NCBI GenBank assembly: GCA_944391275.1
Contig: CALXSZ010000129.1
Coordinates: 1-15,809, forward strand
DNA length: 15,809 nt
Reading direction: 5' to 3'
From: an uncultured Syntrophomonadaceae bacterium
GTDB lineage: Bacteria > Bacillota > Syntrophomonadia > Syntrophomonadales > Syntrophomonadaceae
The translations under genes and the position numbers were made by a program. Below, piece by piece: positions 1 through 6,253 of this stretch. How positions within the stretch are numbered: the stretch's first letter is position 1; each line of letters begins with the position of its first letter. The notes under the pieces were generated by a model. It had not been told where the DNA came from, searched no databases, and saw nothing but the letters and a program-made list of their open reading frames with translations.

Positions 1-1
1 C

Positions 2-826
2 CGAATGGCTTTTGGCATGTTGGCGCAAAGCGATCCGCATGCCGCCTTGTTTTTTAAAGAACAAACGCATCCGGATCTACTGATCCTGTCGCGCCCGGAA
101 AACAAAACGGTCCTGACCAAAACGCAAATCACCGAGGAACTCATCCCTTGGTTGGGATATAAACCCTATCAGGCGCAGCATAAGGTGGCCATTCTATCTG
201 AAGCACACGCTTTAAGTCCGGAAGGGGCCAACGCATTGCTGAAGACGTTGGAGGAACCGCCGGAGTATGCCACGCTCATTTTAGTATCCGATCAGGAAAC
301 GATATTGGAAACCATTCGTTCTCGCTGTCGGATTTTACCCTTCCCTCTGATCCAGGAAGAAGAACTCGCTTCTTTTTTAAAAGAACAGGGTTGTTCTGAT
401 GCGTCTGCACGTGAAATTGCTTGCGTGAGCGGCGGGGATATTTCTTTGGCTCTTGCGTTTCTCCAGACCGATTTTTCCGCACTTAGGAAGAAGGCGCTGG
501 ATTTAATTGCGGACTTACAGACAGGCCGTCGCAGCGCGGTATTCGCACTGGCCAAGGCTCTGGAAAAAGAAGGAAAACCCTTATTTAACTTCATCTGGAT
601 TCTGCTGCGCGATCAGCGAATTAAGGAAGAAACCGGACGTCCGCAGCTCATGCTGCTCGACGAAGCGCAGGTATTGAAAAATTCGACGACCTTTGTCTCG
701 TCCGACGTCTTCACTAAAAATTGGGCGCGCGTTTCGTTGTTATGGAGATATTATACGGGGAATGTAAATACTTCCAGCGTTTGTATCAATATCGCCTGGG
801 CCTTATACCATTGCGTAGCAGGATGA
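2..826 (+). CDS. holB: DNA polymerase III delta' subunit, 5'-truncated by window edge
   Basis: This is the delta' clamp-loader subunit, which with tau/gamma and delta loads the sliding clamp onto DNA. The reading frame is open from base 2, so the N-terminus (P-loop-like region and the first zinc-ligand cysteines) lies outside the window. Family marks that are visible are the HPDL motif, a KVAILSEAH stretch in the Walker B position, NALLKTLEEPP, and a sensor-1/SRC segment (TIRSRCRILPF). The rest is a helical C-terminal collar-like domain. No start codon is assigned; the ATG at 5 is internal to the conserved domain. It is followed 71 nt later by ricT, the holB-yaaT order of Bacillus. DnaX could share the SRC motif, but the short C-terminal part and the neighbours favour HolB. 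Confidence 0.9.
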   Translation, partial: RMAFGMLAQSDPHAALFFKEQTHPDLLILSRPENKTVLTKTQITEELIPWLGYKPYQAQHKVAILSEAHALSPEGANALLKTLEEPPEYATLILVSDQETILETIRSRCRILPFPLIQEEELASFLKEQGCSDASAREIACVSGGDISLALAFLQTDFSALRKKALDLIADLQTGRRSAVFALAKALEKEGKPLFNFIWILLRDQRIKEETGRPQLMLLDEAQVLKNSTTFVSSDVFTKNWARVSLLWRYYTGNVNTSSVCINIAWALYHCVAG

Positions 827-834
827 ACGTAAAG

Positions 835-850
835 GCAGACATGCGTCTGC
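835..850 (+). other. Small inverted repeat between holB and ricT
   Basis: GCAGAC and GTCTGC form perfect 6-nt arms around ATGC, nine bases after the holB stop. There is no T-run after it, so it is not a standard terminator. It could be a weak attenuator, an mRNA processing or stability hairpin, or chance. Confidence 0.35.
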
Positions 851-897
851 ATTGTATATTATGAACGATTATTCATGAATAGAAAGGAGGATGAACG

Positions 898-1617
898 ATG
901 GCATTCGTAGTAGGAATCCGTTTCAAACCGGCCGGCAAGATCTATTATTTTGAATGTTCCGAGTTTGATATCGCCGCGGGCGACCGGGTGATTGTGGAAA
1001 CGGTCCGCGGAATTGAGCTGGGAGAGGTTGCTCTGGGAAAACGCGACATTCCGGATGAACAATTAATCTTGCCTTTGAAAAAAGTCAGTCGTTTGGCAAC
1101 CGATTTGGATTTGAAAAAACATGAAGCGAATAAAGAACGGGAAAAAAAGGCTTTTGAGATTTGCAAACAGAAAATTAAAGAGCATCAATTGGACATGCAC
1201 TTAATTGATGTAGAATATACGTTTGATTTGAGTAAAGTGATCTTTTATTTTTCGTCGGAAAACCGCGTCGATTTTCGCGAATTGGTAAAGGATTTGGCCG
1301 CCATTTTCAAAACGCGGATCGAACTGCGCCAGATTGGCGTGCGGGACGAAGCCAAAATGCTCGGCGGGATCGGTTCTTGCGGACAGGAATTATGCTGTAA
1401 GCGCTTCTTGGGCGAATTTGCGCCCGTTTCCATCCGCATGGCTAAAGAACAGAATCTATCTTTAAACCCAACGAAAATTTCGGGCGTTTGCAGTCGTTTA
1501 ATGTGCTGTTTACGGTATGAATCAGAAATTTATGCGGAAGAAGACGCAAAAGGAAAGGCCGTGGAAACCTATGACGGACGAGAAGAGTCTGCTGGAACTG
1601 ACGAGAATTATTCATGA
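898..1617 (+). CDS. ricT: PSP1-domain protein RicT (YaaT)
   Basis: This 239-residue protein is RicT/YaaT. In B. subtilis it works with RicA and RicF as a complex carrying iron-sulfur clusters that promotes mRNA maturation by RNase Y and affects sporulation, competence and biofilm formation. The start ATG has a strong AAAGGAGG ribosome site seven bases upstream. The N-terminal half is a beta-rich domain (GIRFKPAGKIYYF) followed by a charged helix near residues 70-95. The PSP1 core carries the diagnostic cysteines C161, C166, C167 (CGQELCC) and C198, C203, C204 (GVCSRLMCC). It is slightly shorter than the roughly 275-residue B. subtilis protein. The 3' end overlaps yabA by 47 nt. RicA and RicF are not in this window. 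Confidence 0.95.
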   Translation: MAFVVGIRFKPAGKIYYFECSEFDIAAGDRVIVETVRGIELGEVALGKRDIPDEQLILPLKKVSRLATDLDLKKHEANKEREKKAFEICKQKIKEHQLDMHLIDVEYTFDLSKVIFYFSSENRVDFRELVKDLAAIFKTRIELRQIGVRDEAKMLGGIGSCGQELCCKRFLGEFAPVSIRMAKEQNLSLNPTKISGVCSRLMCCLRYESEIYAEEDAKGKAVETYDGREESAGTDENYS

Positions 1618-1861
1618 GATGGTACTGGAGGTCGGGGAACTCAAAGAACGAGTTGCGCTTCTGGAAGAACACTGGAACGAACTTCCGCCCCCACAGCCGG
1701 AAGTTGAAGTAGATGAACGGATTAAACGTCAATTGCAGCGGGAAAATTATGAGAATTTGGGCGCGCTTTACCGTTCCGGCTATCACGTTTGTTCGGAATT
1801 TTTCGGACAGGTTTTAGATGGGGATTGTTTATTTTGCGTCGCTTTCATGGAGAAAAAATGA
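1571..1861 (+). CDS. yabA: Replication initiation control protein YabA
   Basis: YabA restrains chromosome replication by binding DnaA and the DnaN clamp. This product has 96 residues. The N-terminus (about 4-34) is a short leucine-rich coiled coil, then comes a proline-rich linker (35-45), and the C-terminal domain has the family zinc-binding set H72, C74, C86 and C89 (YHVC ... DCLFC) near the end. B. subtilis YabA is longer (119 residues), so the coiled coil is reduced. The start is a choice: ATG 1571 gives a sensible N-terminus, but its ribosome site is weak (GGAAA) and it overlaps ricT by 47 nt; ATG 1517 would add 18 basic residues. The stop overlaps the trmN6 start (ATGA), implying translational coupling. 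Confidence 0.85.
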   Translation: MTDEKSLLELTRIIHEMVLEVGELKERVALLEEHWNELPPPQPEVEVDERIKRQLQRENYENLGALYRSGYHVCSEFFGQVLDGDCLFCVAFMEKK

Positions 1862-2631
1862 ATCGGAAAGAAAATGCGTCCTGGCTTTTTCTGCCGCAGG
1901 AAGAGGAAACATTCGATGATTTATTGCTTCACGGCATGAAGTTATTGCAAAGTCGCTCCGGTTACCGTTTTTCTTTGGATTCCGTTCTTTTGGCCATGTG
2001 GGTGGCTCTGGATAACGTAAACACAGCGGCGGAGTTGGGAACCGGCAACGGGGTAATCGCTCTTTTGCTGGCCGCACGAAAACCCTCGCTTTTTCTGGAG
2101 GGAGTAGAAATTCAGGAAACGCTCTTTAATCAAGCTCAGCGCAACATTCAGAACAATCGCTTAACCGAACAAATTCGGATCATCCAGGGAGATATTGTAC
2201 AGATTGAAAACCTCCTGCCCAAGAACGCGTACGATTTGGTATACAGCAACCCGCCTTTTTTTCGTTCCGGGGAGGGCGTTTTAAATCCGCTCCCGGAAAA
2301 AGCGATTGCGCGGCATGAACTTTTGGTCACGCTGCCCGACGTCTTAAAAGCGGCTCAATATTTAGTTAAACCAGGAGGGAAACTGGCCCTGATTCTTCGT
2401 GCAGAAAGACTGAGCGAATGGATCGGATACTTGAACGAATCAAAATTTTCTTTATCTCGTCTCCGCTTCGTTCATCCGCGTCCGGGCCAACCTGCCGTCC
2501 TGTTCTTGGCCGAGGCCGTAAAGCGCTCCAAAGCTTCGCTCAAAATCGAATCGCCTTTATGGATTTACCAAGAAAACGGGAAATACAGTGAGGAAATTCT
2601 TGCCTGGTACGGCATGCAGGAAAACGAATGA
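1858..2631 (+). CDS. trmN6: tRNA1(Val) (adenine-37-N6)-methyltransferase family protein
   Basis: This class I SAM-dependent methyltransferase of 257 residues corresponds to B. subtilis YabB and E. coli TrmN6, which methylates N6 of A37 in tRNA1-Val. Motif I (AELGTGNG, residues 58-65) binds SAM, and the N6-adenine signature NPPF sits at 131-134. The N-terminal LLQSRSGYRFSLDSVLLA stretch is typical of this family rather than of HemK/PrmC. The start ATG 1858 overlaps the yabA stop as ATGA and has GGAG just upstream; an in-frame ATG at 1789 would lie inside yabA and is rejected. Substrate specificity is inferred from family and position. Confidence 0.88.
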   Translation: MNRKENASWLFLPQEEETFDDLLLHGMKLLQSRSGYRFSLDSVLLAMWVALDNVNTAAELGTGNGVIALLLAARKPSLFLEGVEIQETLFNQAQRNIQNNRLTEQIRIIQGDIVQIENLLPKNAYDLVYSNPPFFRSGEGVLNPLPEKAIARHELLVTLPDVLKAAQYLVKPGGKLALILRAERLSEWIGYLNESKFSLSRLRFVHPRPGQPAVLFLAEAVKRSKASLKIESPLWIYQENGKYSEEILAWYGMQENE

Positions 2632-2660
2632 TGGTTTTACAGAAAGGAAGCGATAAAGGC

Positions 2661-3515
2661 ATGCAAAATATCTCGCCGTCGCCCGGGACGTTATATATTT
2701 GCGGAACCCCAATCGGCCATTTAGAAGACGTGAGTATTCGGCTACTAAAAACGCTCCGGAGGGTGGATTTGATTGCTTGTGAGGATACCCGGCATACCGT
2801 CCGACTTTTAAATCGCTACAAAATCAAAAAGCGTTTAATCAGCTATCATGAACACAGTCCGGTTCAGCGTGAGGATCAGCTTTTAACCTGGTTGCAAGAA
2901 GGCAAGAATCTGGCGGTCGTTTCCGACGCCGGCATGCCGGTGATTTCCGATCCGGGGAATCGGTTAATTGCGCGCGCCCAGGCGCTTGAGATCCCGGTGG
3001 AGGTTATCCCCGGTCCCTCTGCCTGCATCGCCGCTTTAGTATTATCGGGCCTTCCCGGTAGTCCATTCATTTTTATGGGATTTGCTCCGGAAAAAAAGTC
3101 TGCCCGAAAAGATTTCTTTTCGGATTTTCAGGAAGAAAGCCGCACGGTAATTTTCTACGAAGCCCCCCATCGGCTGCGGGCGTCGCTTCAGGATCTGCGT
3201 GCGGTTTTGGGGGAGCAGCGTCCGGTGGCGGTTGTCAAAGAAATCACCAAAAAGTTTCAGGACGTCCGGTTTGGTTCAGCGCAAACGATATGCGACTATT
3301 ACAGCCAACATGAGCCGCGCGGAGAATTCTGCGTACTCATTGGCGGCTATACGCCGGATCCCCCCACTCGATCTCTCCAGGAGATCGTTGTAGAAACCCA
3401 GGCGTTAATTGCTTCTGGTGTAAATAAAAAAGATGCCATCCGCCAACAAGCCAAAACATACGGTTTGCAAAAATCTGTTCTGTATAAACAGTTTTTCTCA
3501 GAAAACGACCGTTAA
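2661..3515 (+). CDS. rsmI: 16S rRNA (cytidine-1402-2'-O)-methyltransferase RsmI
   Basis: RsmI methylates the 2'-OH of C1402 in the 16S rRNA decoding centre using SAM. The protein has 284 residues from this start, normal for the family. Visible motifs in order are GTLYICGTPIGHLED at the N-terminus (usually ATPIGNL), CEDTRHT, SYHEHS, SDAGMPVISDPG (usually SDAGTP), VIPGPSA, and FYEAPHRL, then a C-terminal helical segment. Two starts are possible: ATG 2661, chosen because the conserved core begins eight residues later and AAAGGAAG lies upstream; or ATG 2628, overlapping the trmN6 stop as ATGA with AGGA upstream, which adds 11 residues. In B. subtilis a small GIY-YIG gene (yazA) lies between trmN6 and rsmI; it is absent here. 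It is the last gene before a strong terminator. Confidence 0.95.
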   Translation: MQNISPSPGTLYICGTPIGHLEDVSIRLLKTLRRVDLIACEDTRHTVRLLNRYKIKKRLISYHEHSPVQREDQLLTWLQEGKNLAVVSDAGMPVISDPGNRLIARAQALEIPVEVIPGPSACIAALVLSGLPGSPFIFMGFAPEKKSARKDFFSDFQEESRTVIFYEAPHRLRASLQDLRAVLGEQRPVAVVKEITKKFQDVRFGSAQTICDYYSQHEPRGEFCVLIGGYTPDPPTRSLQEIVVETQALIASGVNKKDAIRQQAKTYGLQKSVLYKQFFSENDR

Positions 3516-3554
3516 AAAATCGAACCGAATTTATCTTTTCGGTTCGATTTTTTT
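3514..3554. terminator. Bidirectional rho-independent terminator between rsmI and yitT
   Basis: A perfect 10-bp stem (TCGAACCGAA at 3520-3529 with TTCGGTTCGA at 3538-3547) encloses an 8-nt loop. A-runs on the left and T-runs on the right extend the stem and give a T-tract on both strands. It starts at the rsmI stop and reaches the stop of the convergent yitT-like gene, so it can serve both operons. Confidence 0.93.
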
Positions 3555-4447
3555 CATGACGATCTTTCTTTCTCTTCCCGTATATGCATATAAACGTCGG
3601 CCACGTCCGAAATCGCAATGTAAGCGGACGGATCGTTGGCGTGAATAATATCTTTCATACGAACAATTTGAAAACGATTTACCACCATATAAAGAACGGT
3701 CTTCGATTTGCTCGAGTAATAACCTTTCGCATCCATCATCGTAATACCGCATTTAAATTCTTCGGATAACGCGGAAGCTACCGGTTCGGGCTTCTCTGTG
3801 ACAATCATAGCGGATTTGGATCGATCAATCCCTTCTACGATAAAATCAACCGTTTTTAACGCGGCTCCATAGGTGACAATCGAATATAACGGTAAAATCC
3901 AGCTTTGCAGAACCACTCCGCACAGGATGTAGAGAATTACATTATAGATCATTACAAATGTCCCAACCGTAATGCCCAATCTTTTGGCAAATATGACGGC
4001 CATCACTTCAATGCCGTCCATCGCTCCGCCAAATCGAATCGCGCTCCCGCTGCCAATCCCGGAGATGAGTCCGCCAAACAACGCGCAAAGCAAGAGGTCC
4101 GATCCGGCTAACGGGGAGGCAAAGCGAACGTCCACCGGCAGCACATCGGTAATGAGCCAGGCGGCCAGCGAATAAATGGTTACTGCATAAATGGCATAAA
4201 TCGTAAAAACGAGTCCTTGTCTTTTCAATCCATACAAAAATAGAGGGACATTCAAGATTAATAGAAAAACAGAGAGGGATAAAGGAGTAATTTGGGAAAG
4301 CAAAATAGAGGTTCCGGAAATACCGCTGTCATACAGGCTTACTGGGGTCAAAAAAATCGTCACGCCAATGGCGTTAATGATTCCGGACGCCGTTAAAAAT
4401 AAGAGATTGATTCCTTTGAAATTTTTTAAATCATTTTTTAAATCCAT
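3554..4447 (-). CDS. YitT family membrane protein (DUF161/DUF2179)
   Basis: This 297-residue protein belongs to the YitT family, common in Bacillota and mostly of unknown biochemical role. The first two thirds hold about five to six hydrophobic segments (near 14-34, 52-72, 78-98, 117-140, 160-180 and 185-200) with the glycine-rich GGLISGIGSGSAIRFGG stretch typical of the fold. The C-terminal third (about 210-290) is the soluble DUF2179 domain with the usual SAMIVTE start and a YYSSKSKTVLY segment. The start ATG has AAAGGAG spaced correctly upstream. It has its own extended -10 promoter and a structured leader, is separated from gltX by a terminator, and is convergent with rsmI. I give no symbol because Bacillota carry many paralogues. 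Confidence 0.9.
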   Translation of the reverse strand: MDLKNDLKNFKGINLLFLTASGIINAIGVTIFLTPVSLYDSGISGTSILLSQITPLSLSVFLLILNVPLFLYGLKRQGLVFTIYAIYAVTIYSLAAWLITDVLPVDVRFASPLAGSDLLLCALFGGLISGIGSGSAIRFGGAMDGIEVMAVIFAKRLGITVGTFVMIYNVILYILCGVVLQSWILPLYSIVTYGAALKTVDFIVEGIDRSKSAMIVTEKPEPVASALSEEFKCGITMMDAKGYYSSKSKTVLYMVVNRFQIVRMKDIIHANDPSAYIAISDVADVYMHIREEKERSS

Positions 4448-4471
4448 CTTTCGCTCCTTTCGTGTTTATCT

Positions 4472-4507
4472 CCAAAAAAGCTCTTATTCCAGCTCCTTTG
4501 GGAATAG
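4472..4507 (-). promoter_or_regulatory. yitT leader with two mutually exclusive hairpins
   Basis: On the - strand, hairpin A pairs 4506-4501 with 4490-4485 (6 bp, loop containing AAAGGAG). Hairpin B pairs 4501-4491 with 4482-4472 (11 bp including two G-U pairs, loop of 8 nt). Each hairpin's loop supplies an arm of the other, so they cannot form together. The real ribosome site of the gene lies at 4460-4454, outside both. Regulatory function is inference; the region is AT-rich and could pair by chance. Confidence 0.35.
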
Positions 4508-4524
4508 AAAATTTTTATATTTTT

Positions 4525-4533
4525 ATTATATCA
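4525..4533 (-). promoter_or_regulatory. Extended -10 promoter for the yitT-family gene
   Basis: On the - strand the sequence reads TGATATAAT, a perfect TATAAT with the TGn extension. The -35 region is AT-rich with no good TTGACA, as is common for extended -10 promoters. Transcription would begin near 4518, giving a leader of about 70 nt. The rest of the 241-nt gap between gltX and yitT holds the gltX terminator and AT-rich DNA. Confidence 0.7.
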
Positions 4534-4620
4534 TATTTTCTCTGTATTTTAAAACATTTTAACGAATCTTTCTGCAATTTCTCTCCTCTAAAAAAACGAA
4601 TATTTTAGGTTCCACACACG

Positions 4621-4663
4621 AAAAACCAGGACCATCCGTTCTTTCACAATACGGTAGTCCTGG
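4621..4663 (-). terminator. Rho-independent terminator after gltX
   Basis: On the - strand CCAGGAC pairs with GTCCTGG, and an inner ACCGT/ACGG pairing extends the stem with a small bulge. A run of five T follows immediately. It lies 25 nt past the gltX stop and separates gltX from the yitT promoter. Confidence 0.88.
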
Positions 4664-4688
4664 CTGAATAATTTTTATTTTTATACAA

Positions 4689-6131
4689 CTATTCTAACGC
4701 GGTCCAAATTCGGTCTAACGTTTCTTGTTTATCCCAAAACAGAATAAGCCACGGTAAATCCGGCCCATGCGTAACGCCGGTCAGGGCGCTTCTTAAAGGC
4801 ATATATACGTTTTTGGCATTCAATTGATGATTTTTGATGAATTTTTTGATAAAACTCTTTATTTCCGCCGCTTCCTGAAAATCAAAAGCGGAAAATTCTT
4901 CCGCAAAGGTTTTCAGCATCGCCTGATTTTCCGGTATTGCAAGCAATTCTTGGGCTTCTTTTTCCGGTTCCTGTCGACGCAAAAATACACGCGCCTGGTC
5001 TTTCACGTCGGCCAAACAAACCAACCGATCCTTTAGAGCTTGGGCCAACACCGAATATTTTTCTTCACTCAAGGTTTTTATATCCTCTGAAAATTCGGAA
5101 TTCTCCAGATACGGGCGCATACGCCTCTTAAATTCTTCCAGTGAAAGCCGTTTGATGTGCTGCTGATTGATATAATTGAGTTTATTTAGATCAAACACCG
5201 CCGGACTTTTGGATACGCGATTCACATCAAACTGCGCAATAATTTCTTCCTGCGTCATAATTTCCTGTTCTCCTTCTGGAGACCATCCCAAAAGCGCCAG
5301 AAAATTAAACACAGCCTCCGGCAAATAGCCCATTTCCCGGTACGCCATAACCGACGTTGCGCCATGGCGCTTGCTCATTTTCTGATGGTCGCTGCCTAGG
5401 ATCAGGGAAACATGCGCAAATGCCGGAGTCGGGAATCCCAGCGCCTGATAAATCAGTAGCTGACGCGGAGTGTTGGACAAATGTTCTTCAGCACGCATGA
5501 CGAGCGTCACCCCCATCAAGACGTCATCTAACACCACCGCAAAGTTATAAACCGGAATCCCGTCGTTTTTCACAATAATAAAATCGCCCATCGTATCGGT
5601 ATCAAAGCGAACGTCTCCACGCACATAGTCATGCACTTCTAGTTGTTTTCCCGGAGGAACCCGCAAGCGGACGGCTGGTTTTTCCCCAGCAGCGATCCGT
5701 TTTTGAACTTCTTCCCGGCTCAGATGGCTGCATTTTCCGGAATAACGTACCAATCCGTCGGCTGCCATTTGTTGTTCCCGTTCTTTCTCCAGTTCTTCTT
5801 CCGTGCAAAAACAGTAGTACGCTTGATCTTCCTCTAATAATTTCCGGACATATTGCTGGTAAATCTCCAAACGTTCCGTCTGCCGGTAGGGACCGTTCTC
5901 CCCACCGACTACAATGCCTTCGTCCCAATCCAACCCCAACCACTTCAGCGATTGAATAATTTCATCCTCAAATTCCCGCTTGGAGCGCTCCAAATCGGTA
6001 TCCTCAATGCGGACGATAAAACGGCCGCCCGTATGGCGCGCTTCCAAATAATTAAATAACGCGGACCGGGCGCCGCCAATATGTAAGGGTCCTGTGGGAC
6101 TGGGCGCAAACCGGACTGTGACCTTTTCCAT
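4689..6131 (-). CDS. gltX: Glutamyl-tRNA synthetase
   Basis: This 480-residue class I synthetase attaches glutamate to tRNA-Glu. The HIGH-type signature is in APSPTGPLHIGG (9-20) and the KMSKR loop is at 251-255 (DHQKMSKRHG). A zinc-binding set of the E. coli type is present: C107, C109, C134 and H136 (CFC ... CSH). RIEDTDLERS near 41-50 and the ADxVLD-like LDDVLMG region are also as expected. The C-terminal half is the helical anticodon-binding domain. ATG 6131 is preceded by GAGGG about eight bases upstream. It follows ispDF by 122 nt and has its own promoter, so it can be made independently of the upstream genes. Whether it also charges tRNA-Gln, as in many Bacillota, cannot be told from this window. 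Confidence 0.97.
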   Translation of the reverse strand: MEKVTVRFAPSPTGPLHIGGARSALFNYLEARHTGGRFIVRIEDTDLERSKREFEDEIIQSLKWLGLDWDEGIVVGGENGPYRQTERLEIYQQYVRKLLEEDQAYYCFCTEEELEKEREQQMAADGLVRYSGKCSHLSREEVQKRIAAGEKPAVRLRVPPGKQLEVHDYVRGDVRFDTDTMGDFIIVKNDGIPVYNFAVVLDDVLMGVTLVMRAEEHLSNTPRQLLIYQALGFPTPAFAHVSLILGSDHQKMSKRHGATSVMAYREMGYLPEAVFNFLALLGWSPEGEQEIMTQEEIIAQFDVNRVSKSPAVFDLNKLNYINQQHIKRLSLEEFKRRMRPYLENSEFSEDIKTLSEEKYSVLAQALKDRLVCLADVKDQARVFLRRQEPEKEAQELLAIPENQAMLKTFAEEFSAFDFQEAAEIKSFIKKFIKNHQLNAKNVYMPLRSALTGVTHGPDLPWLILFWDKQETLDRIWTALE

Positions 6132-6170
6132 CCATCCTTCCCTCTCTTTCCCTGCGTTTCAAAAATTTCT

Positions 6171-6187
6171 TTCCAACGTCATTGGAA
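6171..6187. other. 17-bp dyad in the gltX leader
   Basis: TTCCAA and TTGGAA are perfect 6-nt inverted arms around CGTCA, placed a few bases downstream of the predicted gltX transcription start. It could be an operator or a small leader hairpin. No T-box features are seen and the leader is too short for one. Confidence 0.4.
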
Positions 6188-6198
6188 TCGATATGTCA

Positions 6199-6227
6199 AG
6201 CGTAGCACCGTTCGCTGTTTCTGTCAA
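6199..6227 (-). promoter_or_regulatory. gltX: Sigma-A type promoter for gltX
   Basis: On the - strand a perfect -35 TTGACA (6227-6222) is followed by a 17-nt spacer and TACGCT (6204-6199), with a TGC extended -10 element. It lies in the gap between ispDF and gltX, about 68-96 bases before the gltX start. Confidence 0.7.
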
Positions 6228-6253
6228 ACAATTTCCCGCGGTTTCCCAATGGA

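Noticed and set aside
851..897. Possible promoter for ricT (TATATT or TATTAT near 855-862)
   Set aside because: No acceptable -35 box at 16-18 nt spacing; ricT is more simply read from the holB operon.
827..897. Terminator between holB and ricT
   Set aside because: The 6-bp hairpin lacks a T-run, and the conserved gene order argues for co-transcription.
3905..4175. Small + strand open frames inside the yitT-family gene
   Set aside because: They are antisense to a well-supported membrane protein and show no family motif or ribosome site.
6195..6200. Second TTGACA downstream of the gltX -10 box, sharing a 10-mer with the ctsR promoter
   Set aside because: No usable -10 sequence lies 16-18 nt downstream, so it is unlikely to be a separate promoter; the shared 10-mer is just the -35 core with a few matching neighbours.
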